This document shows positions 1-11,600 of a stretch of DNA of 64,000 nucleotides, piece after piece. Within the stretch, counting starts at the first letter, position 1. Each line of letters opens with the position of its first letter. Made by a program: the position numbers and the translations under genes. The notes under the pieces were generated by a model. The model worked only from the letters and a program-made list of their open reading frames with translations, did no database searches and was not told the DNA's origin. The DNA is from Capsaspora owczarzaki ATCC 30864 (taxonomy: Eukaryota; Opisthokonta; Filasterea): positions 3,626 to 67,625 of the forward strand of contig NW_011887298.1 in NCBI RefSeq assembly GCF_000151315.2, written 5' to 3'.

Positions 1-665
1 GCTCCAGCATCGCCAATCTGATTCTCACTTTAGACTGTACATCTCTCCATCAGTGAGCATTTGAATGTCATCTGCTGAATCAGTCACTTGTATGCTTCAG
101 TCAAAGAAAGATGCTTTACTTGAGCCAAGTCAGGGTCTTGTTCACTTTGAGTGCCTCAGCGATCGCCAGCGCTCCAGCATTGCCAATCTGATTGTTATCC
201 AGGCTGTTCATCCGTGAGCACTCTGAAAACCATCTGCTGACATCACTCATTTACAAACATCAGTGAACGTGAGTTGCCTTACTTGAGCGAAGTTAGCATC
301 TTGTTCACTTTGAGCATCTCAGCAATCGCAGTCGCTCCAGCATCGCCAAGCTTATTATTGTGCAAACTGTTCAGTCATCAGTAAGCATTCTGAGCACCTC
401 TGCTGACTCACATCAAAGTGAGATGACTTACCCGAGGTTAGCGAGCGTCGTGTTGACTTTGAGCGTTTCAGCAATCGCCTGTGCTCCAGCATCGCCAATC
501 TGATTCCCATTCAGACTGTACATCCCCTCCATCAATGAGCACTCTAAATGCCTCCTGTTGAGTGAAAGTGACACCCCTTACTCGATCTTGATCAACGTCT
601 TGTTCACTTTGAGTGCCGCAGAAAGTGCATGGGCACCAGCATCGCCAATCTGATTCTTCCATAGC
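1..665 (-). pseudogene. 5'-truncated LRR gene remnant, five one-repeat exons
   Basis: Five copies of the ribonuclease-inhibitor-type LRR unit (core NQIGDAGAQAIAEALKVN) lie on the minus strand. Exons read 582-665, 432-515, 283-366, 120-203 and a partial one at 1-34. Each complete exon is exactly 84 nt (28 codons) with phase-2 introns of 66-85 nt beginning GTAAGT, GTAAGG or GTAAAG. The same architecture occurs in the intact gene at 52662-54823. The partial unit at 1-34 has one extra base relative to its siblings, which brings an in-frame stop, so at least that repeat looks decayed. The 5' part (start-codon exon) is missing: 17 bp upstream of the first acceptor the sequence enters the MULE inverted repeat, and no LRR exon resumes beyond the far end of the element. 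The 3' part lies outside the window. I call it a disrupted paralogue; expression of a truncated product cannot be excluded. Confidence 0.75.
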
Positions 666-682
666 CTGTCCGTCCATCCGAA

Positions 683-716
683 CCAGAACAATACGCCTAA
701 ATCCCTACGGGTTCCA
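683..716 (+). repeat. Left terminal inverted repeat of the MULE
   Basis: The 34 bp begin CCAGAACAATACGCCTAAAT and end GGGTTCCA. The reverse complement of 5772-5805 matches at 32 of 34 positions. Similarity stops abruptly at both edges, which fixes the element ends. MULEs range from long to short TIRs, so this element belongs to the short-TIR type. Confidence 0.8.
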
Positions 717-1397
717 TAATGAATGGTAAAATGGTAATCATGAGATATCACCATAATCGACCCACCATTGTGATCGACTTGATGTGGCCAATAATAGTGT
801 CAGAGGAGTGGCGGTGCTCAGATGAGCGGTTTTCTCAGAAAATCGAAAAATCAAAATGGCCTCGAGGCGACCGCAAAACAGCGCCACAAGCGTTCTTCCA
901 GGACCAGTGCAGCAGAGCATCATAATCTTTGCTCAACTTTGCACCCCCCGCATTTTCGAGATCGAGCACACCGACTGCCTAGGGTGCATCGCGTACTATT
1001 ACGGCGAGGAAGCGCGCAGGATAGAAACACTGTTTTGACCCCCAGAAGAACGCCACAACGCCGGTCGCCATTGCCGAGCTCGATTTCCGACGTGTCCAGT
1101 CGGTGTCGGACCGCGCACTTTTCAGGGGTGATTACAGATGATATTTACAACCGTTTTGGCTCAATGGCGGGGCGATCGCGGTGGGGAGCGATTTTGTGTG
1201 AAGCTGGATCTTTACCACTTTGGGCTGGATTGAGCCACTCTTTTCTGTTGTTCTTCAGAGCCATAGGTCTCAGGTCGATTCTTGTACTTTTCCGTCCTCA
1301 CGAGACCGACCAGACCTGCAACACACACACACACGTCAAGCAATTCATCCAAGCATAAGAACCCGACACACAAGAGCCAGCGAGCGCACGAGGCGAG

Positions 1398-4300
1398 ATG
1401 GAGGAGGACGAGGAGATCCAGCCGCAACCAAGCTACGAGACATGCAGTGTGCGGCTGGTGGTCCTTCACGACCTCGTTCCCGACGCCAGCCAGGATCGCT
1501 TCATGGATCTGGATGTACCTGTTGCCCAGCCAGAGGCGCTGCCAACGTACGGCGATGTGGAGCGAGCCTTGCAGACCCATGACTTTAGAGAAGTTGCCTT
1601 CCGCCCAAACCCTCAGTTTTGGTGTCCAGTCGTTGGCGTCAAGAACAAGTTCTACCCGTCAAACAAGACGATTGCACACCCCGAATGCGTTCATCTTTCT
1701 GTCAGGTTGCGTTGCCCCTGTTGCAAATCCAACATCCCGCGGTCGCGATTTCACAGCGCGAACAAAACTTGAGATTGTCTTCCGTGCAACCCGCGTCCAC
1801 CGACTTGGCCGACGACGAAACTAGCGTAATGCAAGATGATAGGGACGACATTCTTGAATCTCTTAACGACCAAGACGGGCACGACGAAAACTGCCGCTCA
1901 AGAACGCCTCGGAAGCGCAGGGGAGTCCATCTCACCAAGGAGGAGCGAGACAGACTTCCGCAGTGGAGCCCTAGTACGACGCTCATTCCTGTTCGAACAC
2001 GCCGTTGGTATTGCTTCAATAGACGCGATCCGTCGAGGCCGCCTACGACCGTGCCAGACACACCAACTCTCCAACAACGATTTATTCGCGCCTGCTCCAG
2101 CAAGAAGCGAGTTGACAACAACTTTCAGTTACGTCCGGAGCTCGGCGCCGGATCCTGCAGTTTCGGCCTGAGATTGACGGAGCTTGGCCAACACACGCAC
2201 GGCGAGCTGCACCTTATTGGGTTCAAGCTCGAGCAGATGGGTCGCCACGACATGGCTTGCACCGACGGCTCGCTCGCTTTCAAGCAGCGCGCGCATCCTG
2301 AAATCAAAGAGTGGGTCATGGATCTGGTGCGCAAGGGGTGCTCGGAGGCGTCCATTGTAGCGCAGTTGGAAGGGCCAACTCTCAACCCGCCGCCTCGCCC
2401 TCTTTCAAGTTGGAACGTACCGTACACTTCTGGTCGCTGGTATCCCACCAAAGACGCAATTCGCATGATGATAGTCAACTCAAGCAGCGAGAAGCTACAT
2501 GGAACCGACCAGCAGCGCATCGACCAATTTCTCGCGTCAACCTCGTCGTATGCCTGCTCTCACCCTCACTCGCTCTACCAAGATGGGCAGTGCCCCGGCG
2601 AAAGCCAATACGGCGACAAAAGCGATGTCATTTATCATCAATTTGTTCACTGCGACTGCCAGAGCTGCCTCGAAATCCCCCTGAGGGAGTCGAACATTCT
2701 GATTTTAATGACGCCTTGTCAGCGGGCAACGTGGGACGCCCTTCGTCCCAAGGTCCTGTTCCTGGATTCAACCTTCTCAGTCAACCGCTACGACTGGGCG
2801 ACAACAGCACTCGTTGCTGCTGACGAATCAGGCGCTGGTGTTGTGCCGCTGGCGTTCATGATCTCCGACAGAGATCGCGAGCATGAATATGCGCGGTTCT
2901 TGTCCGAGGTCAAGCACGCCGTAGGTGAAGCGTTTAATCCGGTGCGCATCGTCATCGACAAATGCGGCGCTGAGCGAAACTGCATCAATCAGGCGGTGCC
3001 GGGTGTGCAGGTGGCAACTTGCTGGTTTCACGTCTGCCAAGCGGTGGAGCGCCAGTACCCGGGCAGACTAGATCTTCTCTCGTGTATGGCTAAAATGCGG
3101 TATGCCAGGAATGCACAAGAGCTGAAGGACGCGAGCAACAGCTTGCTCAATGCCGCCGGCGAGTTCCAAGGTTATTTTCTGTCTCAGTGGCTCAACGAAC
3201 GAGATATTAAAACCTGGACGCTCTTCCACCTTGGCTTGGTGCGTGATGCGCTGGATCAAGGCCACACCAACAATTTGATTGAGCGGTAAGCTTGTGATGA
3301 TTGTGAGTCGCTTGTCCCGTGCCGAACTTTGGAACCTTGTTGACATGTCATTGCGACTTGCCTCCCCCATAGCTTTTTCGGCACGTTCAAGTACAAGTTT
3401 CTGAAAGGTTACCGCATGCACGATTTGGCAGGTCTCGCAATCAGGATTGTTCGGGACACGAACCAGCACTTCTGTTTGCAACGCCAACGCCAGCTACTCG
3501 ACAAGCCGAATGTCGCCTTCCTTCCAAAGTTCCGCTCCTTACTGCTTGAGAAAGAGATGCACGCAGAGAAGCTCGTGGAAACCGGTCAGGTGTTGGAGCT
3601 TCATCGCTACTTTGGTGTAGGACTTGTTCTGCCTCAGCGGACGCTTTCTGAGCTTGATCTACTCCAAATTCGCGAACTCGCAAACGCTCACCTTGAGCCA
3701 TTTTATCAGACGCGTGGCATGCCCTTGACTGAGGGTTTGCAGCAGCTGCACGAAGCGCTGAAGCAACAGTACCCAGATGTTGTGGTCGTTGGTGTCGAGC
3801 GGCGCTTTTGCAGCGCCATGCACGATCACGCTTTCATTTGCAGCCATATCCGTGCCGTCGCGCGGCACTTTGGAGGCATCGAGAACTTTCGTCTTCAAAT
3901 CCATTCTCTCTTCGAAGAGCCACCAGTGTGTCCCGTGTCCCGCTCAGCACCCGTCAATCCTGCAAGCGAAACTGCTGTGTCCGCAGCCAATACTGCGTAT
4001 GCCGATGATGCCCTGCCGACTGGCGCAACCGACATGGCCGTAGACGATCAGCTTGATGCAGACGGACCTGCTCGCACCTCTGACATGGCCGTAGACGATC
4101 ACCTTCCCTCGGGCCCGGATGCAGACGGACCTGCTGACCGCACCTCGGACCTCCCCGCCGAGCTCGATCCGAATCACGGCGCGTCACCTTCTGCGCGTAA
4201 CTCCGATGATGCTCCAGAGCACAGCTCTGGACTTGTTGAGACGGTGGCCAGTCCCGACGACCTGGTGGACGAGCTCTCCAAGCTGTTCGAGAAAGGACTC

Positions 4301-5208
4301 GAGCGTCTCAAGACCATGGCTCAGGGCGATGAGTTGCAAAGCCTCGTTCGCCAGCTCACACGCAATTGCAGCAACAGCATGCGGAATGCGACAGGTCAGC
4401 GAGGGATTCTTTCATTAGATACCCGGCGCACGCGTGGTGCAACTCGTAAGGCTGCCAAATCTACCCGAGCTGCCCAAGCCAAGGCAAAGCGAACTGCTGC
4501 TGCCAAAGCCAACCGAGCAGCAGCAGCAGCATCAACATCGTCAGCCTCAACCGTTCTTCCAGGTAACGCAACTGCATCCGCAGCAGCGTCGTTGGCGACC
4601 AGTTCGTGGACACGACGCAAGAAGTCTGGAGTGAAGGGGCGGCCCAAAGCTAAGCATCGTGTTCCTGCTGCACTTACCCGAGAAGTCGCAAGATCCTTTT
4701 GCGCCAAAGACAGTCAAGCATTCGAGAGCGCAAGGGCGGCGGTGACTGCGTACAACACCCAACAATAGTAGTTTGTCGACTACATCCCGACTTCTCGCAG
4801 CAATCGCGGTACTCGAGATCCGTGGGGCGACACTACCCCTTCATTTGCTAATTCCGATCCCACATTTGGGAATGCGAGTGATGGTGCACGTTCAGCCAGT
4901 CGGAAACGACCTCGATTGGAGCCAGAGGCTGACCCGCAGGAACGGAACCAGCGCAACCAACAGAGGATTGGTTTGAACATTTTGCCCCTCAACTGCGGCC
5001 GCCTGGAGGGCGCTCAGCGGCCATCCGTGCGCGCGACACAATTCGACGGTTTTCACGCTACGACACGAGTCGGGATGACGATGCAGACGTGTTTGAGGCC
5101 CAGCCTGAGGAGATGGACGACGATGACTTCAGGTACACTCTGGAGGAGTGTGTGCGTGCTAGACGGCTTGAAATGTTTGATTCAGCTGTAAACCCAGAGT
5201 TTTTGTGA
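1398..5208 (+). CDS. MULE transposase, spliced
   Basis: Cut-and-paste transposase of the Mutator-like family. Exon model: 1398-1700, 1757-3285, 3373-4562, 4940-5208, giving 1096 codons plus stop; the last intron (377 nt) is the least certain. Without it the frame ends at 4768 with 1075 aa. DDE core: first Asp in FLDSTF, second Asp in IVIDKCGAE, the C-x2-H signature in CWFHVCQA, and the catalytic Glu in TNNLIER, which falls on the 3286-3372 intron (acceptor CATAG) and continues FFGTFKYKF. The region after the core holds an imperfect tandem repeat around DMAVDDQLDADGPA (4030-4170), a Lys/Arg/Ala-rich basic stretch, then, in the spliced version, an acidic tail (DDDADVFEAQPEEMDDDDF). No key catalytic residue is missing. 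The first intron (56 nt, donor GTCAGG) is weak but restores the frame exactly. Confidence 0.75.
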
Positions 5209-5771
5209 AGTTTTGTATGATTGTGTGTGCTTGGTGTTGTACTTTGGGTCATTGTGGTGCTGTCCTCCCCACTGTTTTCACAGCAGCGGCGCCTGAGAGG
5301 TGTCAGCATCCTTGACCCCATTCGATTTTAAATTTTGACACATGGATAAACTTGTCTTTGAAGTTTCGCGGCATAGAACGTGGCAGAAGAGCTTGAAAAC
5401 AGCTCGACAGCGCAAAAAGGAGGAAAGCGCAAAAGGAGGAAAAAATTTTCTAAGTCCAACTTTTCCTGTCGCCCCCTTGATGCTCACTGCTACGCAGCCT
5501 GACTGGGTGACCCGATCCGCCCGCCCTTCGACCCCATGACTCAAACACCAATACCATTCCATAAATGCCCTAGTAGTGGGTTGCTGGTCCACCGTGGGGG
5601 TTGGTGGCTTGGCCGTTCCCTGCACGCTCGCGGCGCTCCCAACCATTCCCTCCCGTGCTCGGTCCAGCGCAGACTTTTTCACCGGCTCACAGTTGAAATC
5701 TACATTATCATTTATGGGCAACATGATGCTGGCAGAGAGAAGAGGCTAGATGACACTTTGAGATTCGGACC

Positions 5772-5805
5772 TGGAACCCGTAGTGATTTAGGCGGATTGT
5801 TCTGG
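5772..5805 (-). repeat. Right terminal inverted repeat of the MULE
   Basis: Reverse complement of the left repeat with two substitutions. It reads TGGAACCCGTAG at its inner edge and ATTGTTCTGG at its outer edge. Confidence 0.8.
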
Positions 5806-6923
5806 CACCCCCGGCTTTGCTTTTTGCGATTGAGCTGTGAACTACCCAACTTCATCTGAATCACACAAACGCGTGAGCTGGCGCCTCAATCGGAGAACGC
5901 TCTGCGTCGAAATTGGAGCAACCACAAGTACAATTTTGCTGGAGTCTTCTTTTTTGAGCAAAAGCAAGAGCAATCAAACGCATCGAACTGATTTTGGATT
6001 TGGACTTGTTTGTTTCGATTCATTCCACTTTTTTTTTTTTTTTTCTGGTAAAGTTTTTTTTTTTCTGTTTCAAATCTCTTCTCCTCCTCCTCCTCCTCCT
6101 TCTCCTCCTACTTCCTTTCCATGCCTTCTGCGCTGCGCTTTTTCTGTCTTTTGCCTTGTGCGTGAGGCTTGGTCTTTCGCTCCCGTTCATGCGTCGCAGT
6201 GGTCGCGCTCAAGTTAGCCTTGTGACTTTTTTTTTTTTCCTTTTTTTTTCCTTTTTTTTTGTTTCTTCTTCTTCTCTCGTCGCGCTGTCCCCGCCTCTAC
6301 TTTCTTCTATCTTTTCTCTTCTCTCTCTTTCGTTTTGGCTTGTGGCTCCTCCCCCCCCCCACCACCACCACCACTCTCCCGCAGACAGAGCGCAGGTTGA
6401 AGTTCAGCAAACAAAAAGCATTGCGATTTCAAACTCGTCACATGCTCATCAAATTTGCAAAATGACTCCAAAACCGTGACTTTGATCATCATCATCAACA
6501 AAAAGCAAAACCAAAGTCATCACTCAACAATCGAGATTGACGACGCGGAACACAATCATCAGTCAGTCAGTGATTCGTCGTGTGGCTGAAACCAAAGTGA
6601 GCAAGCAAAGTGGAGCAACCGCGCGCGCTTGTTGTGGCTGATAAACGACAAAAAAAAAAAAAAAAAAAACAATGTGCTCTGATGGGTTGTCTTCCACTCA
6701 GTCACCCTCGCTTCGGCCGAGTGCCATTCGACAGCGTGTGAATGACACTGTGCTTGTCCATCACTCTCTCTCTCTCTCTCTCTCTGTTCCTGTCTGATCG
6801 CCATCCTCATGATTGTGATTTGTTTGATTGTTTTTTTATTTATTTTTTTCAACTCCTTCTCACTCTTCGTCCTCACTCTTCGACTCACCTCCTCTCTCTT
6901 GAACTTTGGCGTAGATACACACA
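5806..6923 (+). promoter_or_regulatory. Upstream region of cathepsin gene, pyrimidine-rich
   Basis: About 1.1 kb with no credible coding sequence. It contains several long T runs (6031-6064, 6229-6260), a (TCC)n tract near 6080-6110, a CT microsatellite near 6766-6785, an A run at 6650-6670 and a C run at 6351-6361. T-rich, CT-rich leader sequence directly before the start codon is also seen for other genes in the window. No TATA box was identified with confidence. Confidence 0.35.
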
Positions 6924-7904
6924 ATGAAGGCCTTCACCGCCGTCGCCCTGCTCGCGCTCGTCGCCTGCGCCACCGCCATGCCGTTCGCTGAATGGAAGGC
7001 ACTGCACAACCGCCAGTACGCGTCTGCCCAAGAGGAGGCTCTCCGTCAGGAGATTTACCTGTCCAACCTTGAGCTCATCAACGAGCACAACGCTGCCGGC
7101 CGCCACTCGTACACCCTCGGCATGAACGAGTTTGGCGACCTCGCTCACCACGAGTTTGCTGCCAAGTACCTCGGCGTCCGCTTCAACGGTGTCAACGCCA
7201 CCAAGTCCTTCGCCTCGTCCACCTACCTGCCCCGCATGGTCTCGCTCCCCGACTCGGTCGACTGGCGCACCGCTGGCATTGTCACCCCCGTCAAGAACCA
7301 GGGCCAGTGCGGCTCGTGCTGGTCGTTCTCCACCACCGGCTCGGTCGAGGGCCAGCACGCCCGCAAGACTGGCACCCTCGTCTCCCTCTCTGAGCAAAAC
7401 CTTGTCGACTGCTCCTCCCAGGAGGGCAACGAGGGCTGCAACGGCGGTCTGATGGACGACGCCTTCGAGTACATTATCAAGAACGGCGGCATTGACACTG
7501 AGGCCTCGTACCCTTACACTGCCACCACTGGCACCTGCAAGTTCAACGCTGCCAACATCGGCGCCACCGTCGCCTCGTACCAGGACATTATCACTGGCTC
7601 CGAGTCTGACCTCCAGAACGCTGTTGCCACCGTCGGCCCCGTCTCTGTTGCCATCGATGCCTCCCACATTAACTTCCAGTTCTACTTCACCGGCGTCTAC
7701 AACGAGAAGAAGTGCTCGACCACCCAGCTCGACCACGGTGTCCTCGCCGTCGGCTATGGCACCTCCACCGAGGGCAAGGACTACTGGCTCGTCAAGAACT
7801 CGTGGGGCGCAACCTGGGGCAAGGCTGGCTACATCTGGATGTCCCGCAACGCTGACAACCAGTGCGGCATTGCCACCTCCGCCTCCTACCCCCTTGTTTA
7901 AAGT
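6924..7904 (+). CDS. Cathepsin L-like cysteine protease (papain family C1A)
   Basis: Intronless 325-aa preproenzyme that should cleave proteins in lysosomes or phagosomes, or outside the cell. Residues 1-18 form a signal peptide ([18 protein letters not shown]). Residues 22-80 are the I29 propeptide, with the NEFGDL motif, and maturation is expected near residues 107-110 before the SVDWR start of the protease. Papain-family residues are all present: oxyanion Gln126 and nucleophile Cys132 in [11 protein letters not shown], His271 in [11 protein letters not shown] and Asn292 in KNSWG. Length is normal for the family. Codons end strongly in C or G, unlike the flanking genes, as expected for a highly expressed gene. 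A paralogue in opposite orientation lies at 32608-33582. The start chosen is the only ATG giving the signal peptide, in context ACACAATGAAG. Confidence 0.95.
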
Positions 7905-8652
7905 CCTATGCTATTCAGAGCAGAGGTTGAATTTCGAGTTGGCCCTTGCTTTGTGATGGTTTGTTCTGTTGCATCCAACCCGTATTTGCTCGCTCAATAC
8001 ACTTTGTATCTACTCAGGTTTTGTTCTTTGAGTCGTCTGTATGTTTTCTGGCTTGGTAACTTGTCCATTTCCTCGCGTTTCCCTTTTTTTTTTTTTTTTT
8101 TGTAATGAAACGGGTTTGTTCGCTCTCACAATCGTCGCGCTCGAATGCAATCTGCAGCTGTACAGCCTGCATTTGCGAAATGATGGTGTTGTTGTTCGTG
8201 TGATGTGAGTGTTTTTTACTGCTGTTTACCTGACAATCCCGCTGTGCGGTGCAGCGGTTTCGGTGCAGCGGTTTCGGGCACAAACAGCGAAAGTACTTCT
8301 TGCAGTTCAGCCCCATTCTCCTTTAAACCTGCTTCGCAAACCCAACAGAGTTGCTGCGATTGGGCCCTCGACGAGCTTTATCGACCAATTTCCTTATTGA
8401 ATCTGCCCTTCGCAAACAATTCGAATCTAGAACCTCACACTGCTGACATTCAATGGTTTATGGCTGAACAATTTTGAATCAACCATCAGCAACAACTCAG
8501 GTATATAGCTCGTAAAGTGGCGAGAGCACAAAGGCATGCAATGCCAGCCACACACACACAACAAAACAACAAAACAACAACAGCAACAAACAAACAACAA
8601 CCAAAATCGGACAAGCAAAAACAACAAGGTTTCGCCTCAAACGACCGACACC
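7905..8652. other. Convergent intergenic region
   Basis: 3' flanks of the cathepsin gene (plus) and the IP3 receptor gene (minus). It holds a T run at 8085-8101, a short direct repeat CGGTGCAGCGGTTTC near 8247-8276 and an ACAACAACA-rich stretch at 8551-8625. I see no further gene. Confidence 0.4.
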
Positions 8653-11600
8653 TTAACGCCTGGCAGCAGTGCGCTCAGCCTCCCAGGCCTGCTGCTTGCG
8701 GCGCTCGGCTTCAACCGCCTTGACGCGGTCCTATTAGAAACAAGAACAATTCAACGCAAGTGAGCGCAACAAGTGAGCGCAACGTTTCAAACAAAATAAA
8801 ATAATAAAAAAACACCATCCAGCTCCCAACATTCTTACGTCTTTTTCGAATCGATCGACCAACGACTTGACCATGCGAGTCAGATTTTCAAGACGAACTT
8901 CAAGCGCATCCTCGCTCTTCTGCAGGCTCATGGCGCGGTTGATCGGGAACATTGAGGTATCGACTTTCTTAATCTAGCGACGTCCACGCGTCCAAGTATC
9001 AGCAGAGAGGGGGGGGGAAGGAATCGTCAGACAAAACTGAACAGGATTACAAAGGCACCCACAAACATCCCACTCTTCCGAAAGCCAACTCACCTTGTCC
9101 ATGCAGTACAGTTCGAGCGCAGTCAAATCGTCTTGAGCCTTCTCATGAAGATGAATGGTATAGAACAGGTAGTTCCACTGTTTCCGAGCCACACACAACG
9201 ACAAACCCAAACCAACAACAAAAAAAGTCAACACCTCAAAAAAAAAAAAAAAAGCAAACACCACACACCACCATCCCCTACTCACCATGTTGTGCTCATT
9301 TTTCGTGTGGTGAATAAAGCCCTTGGTGTACTTTTCAAAGTCATACGCCTTGATGGAGCAGATAAAGCAGTTGCCAGCCATGTCTGCCTCAATCTGCCAC
9401 TTTTCATCACGAAGCTCAGAGAAGGTATCGACAATGATACCAAAGATGACGTTGAGGCCGATGGTTGAGATCAGCACAAAGAAGGACAGATCGTACAAGA
9501 CGCGAAGACCGACGGTCTGCCAGTCGTTCACATCGGCAATGCCGACGCTGGCAAGGCCATTCTCAAGGCCAAAGTTGAGCGACGTCAGGAAGCACTGCCA
9601 CATGGTGTTGCAGAACAGCGGAGCGCCATCGGCACGCGAAGCGTCAAAGTCGGCGCGGAGGAAGGCAAAGCTTGCAATCGCATAAATGTAAATCACAATC
9701 ACGCCCAAGGCCGTCACCCAGAGCAGCGAGCGGCCGTTTTTGGTGACGGATTGGATGACACGTTGGAGCAAATCGTTGCCAACAACGACGTGCAGCAGAT
9801 GGAAGCAGAAAAAGTAGCCGCGAACGGTAATGCCGGCAATGCTCATGCCGAGGAACAAAATGTAGTAGATGGGCGCCAAGGTCAAAAACTGTTGCGGACG
9901 GGTCGGAGGGTGCGTCAAGAAGAACTCGATGAACGTGCAGGCAGAGAGAGCGACGTGAATGCCGCCGAAAATGTACAGCAAGGGGTTGTACCAATCGTCC
10001 GTGTTTGGGCGCCAATCAGTGGGATCGGTCGGTGCCGACCACGAGACCAGGATGAAAATGTTCAGCAAGAGCGTCACCAGGAGCACGCCCCAGTAAAAGA
10101 ATGGCGAACCGCGAACAAAGAAGGATGAGATCGGGTTGGACAGCAGCTGCTCCTGGTACTTCATTTCATCGCGAATGTCCTGGCACTGCGAAATAAAGTC
10201 GCGAATCTTGTCCGTGGGCGAGGATCGATCGACAGTCCAGAGCAATCTCTCTTTGGCCGCGGGACGGAGGGCATCGCGGTTGCGAACGCGGAAGTGCACC
10301 TTGCTCAGGATGTCATTGCGCAGCACTTCGATCGAGCCAGATTGGCCCTGAATGGCAGCGTAAGCAGACGGGGCTTGGACGTAAAGCTTGGATGGCAGTA
10401 CCTTGAACGTCTTGGCAGCGTTCTTGTTCCCATGCGCCAATGCAGTCAGGTTCTTGGAGGACACACTTCCAAGTCGAACCGAGCCATGCACGGTGCCAGT
10501 GTAGCTCACATTAATCAGCTTGATGTTGGTCTCCAACTTGACCTTGTCCGACTTTGCACTGCCTTCGGCTTCGGGCTTACCACCCTTGGTCGAGGGCTTG
10601 ACCGTGTACGGCTTGGCGTTGTAGTTGGTGGTGGTAAAGTCAGACAGGCTCGCCAGAATGTTGTAAAAGACATAGGCAACGTCGGCCGGCTCTGGATGCT
10701 CGGCAGTGTACCCGAGGTGCTTGCTGTGCTGATGCTCGTAGTGGTAACGAGTCATGTTTTCGTGGATGGCACGAATGTCGAGCTGTGTGTGCAGCTCCTT
10801 GCTCAGCTGGATGGCCTGCTCGGTTTGCTCCTCAAGCATGGTGAGCACAAGGTTGGCGGCGTGAAGCTTGAGCTCGGCAACTTGCGGGCACGGCATGCCA
10901 GTGTACTCGTGCTGGCGGAAGATGTGGTTGATGCCATCCAGGCACTTGGCGTCAAAGACGGCAATTTGGTTGTCGCCGTTGCCCTGGCAAAACTCGACGA
11001 GCGATTCGAGCACTTGGGACACGAGCTCAATGTTGTCCGACGACACATTGTGGTACAAGACGTTCAGATAGTTGGCAGTGTCGCTGACAAGGTTGTACGA
11101 CTTGATATTGTCGCCTTGCTCGCGAATGTAGTTTTTGAGCACCACATTGTTGCCCTCGCACAAGAGCTGCAGCAAGCGCAGAACGAGCGACAACTCGCGT
11201 TCGCTCTCGTCCATCATGTCGTTCAGGGCGTCTTCGCCAGACTCGCCCGCAAGGGCGGCAGCAAAGCCTTGGTCCTCAATCGCCTCCTGCACGGCATTGC
11301 CACCACCTCCTTCGTGGGCGCCGTGCAGCTTTGTGAGCTCAATGTCACCGACGCCACTGCCGGCGGCGGCCTCGCCACTCGACTTTTCGTCGCCAGCAGG
11401 CGCCGCGGCATGTTGAGCGTGGGTCGCGTGGGTTGCAGTCAAGTCCTTGCGCTTTTGCTCCTCCTTCTCCTTCTGGGCAACGAGGGCGCGCTGTTCCTTG
11501 ACAGTCGCCATGGACTTGACAATGCGGGAGCGAATATCAGCAAAGAAGGTCTCCTCGCGGCTCGTCAAAAAGAACTTTTCAAACGAGCGCTGGACTTCCT

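Larger units (their letters stand above)
683..5805 (+). mobile_element. MULE (Mutator-like) DNA transposon
   Basis: The element is bounded by 34-bp terminal inverted repeats (683-716 and 5772-5805) that differ at only two positions, and it encloses one spliced transposase gene with a complete MULE DDE core. The small divergence of the ends and the open reading frame suggest fairly recent activity. No 8-11 bp target-site duplication is visible: the 9 bp before 683 and the 9 bp after 5805 do not match. The left end sits in an intron of an LRR gene, while the right flank is unrelated sequence leading to the cathepsin gene. So either a deletion accompanied or followed insertion, or the two ends come from recombined copies. 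Positions 717-1397 and 5209-5771 are non-coding parts of the element, as far as I can see. Confidence 0.8.

Noticed and set aside
6229-6390. Phe/Leu-rich reading frames before the cathepsin gene
   Set aside because: Produced by T and TC runs of the leader region; no protein signature.
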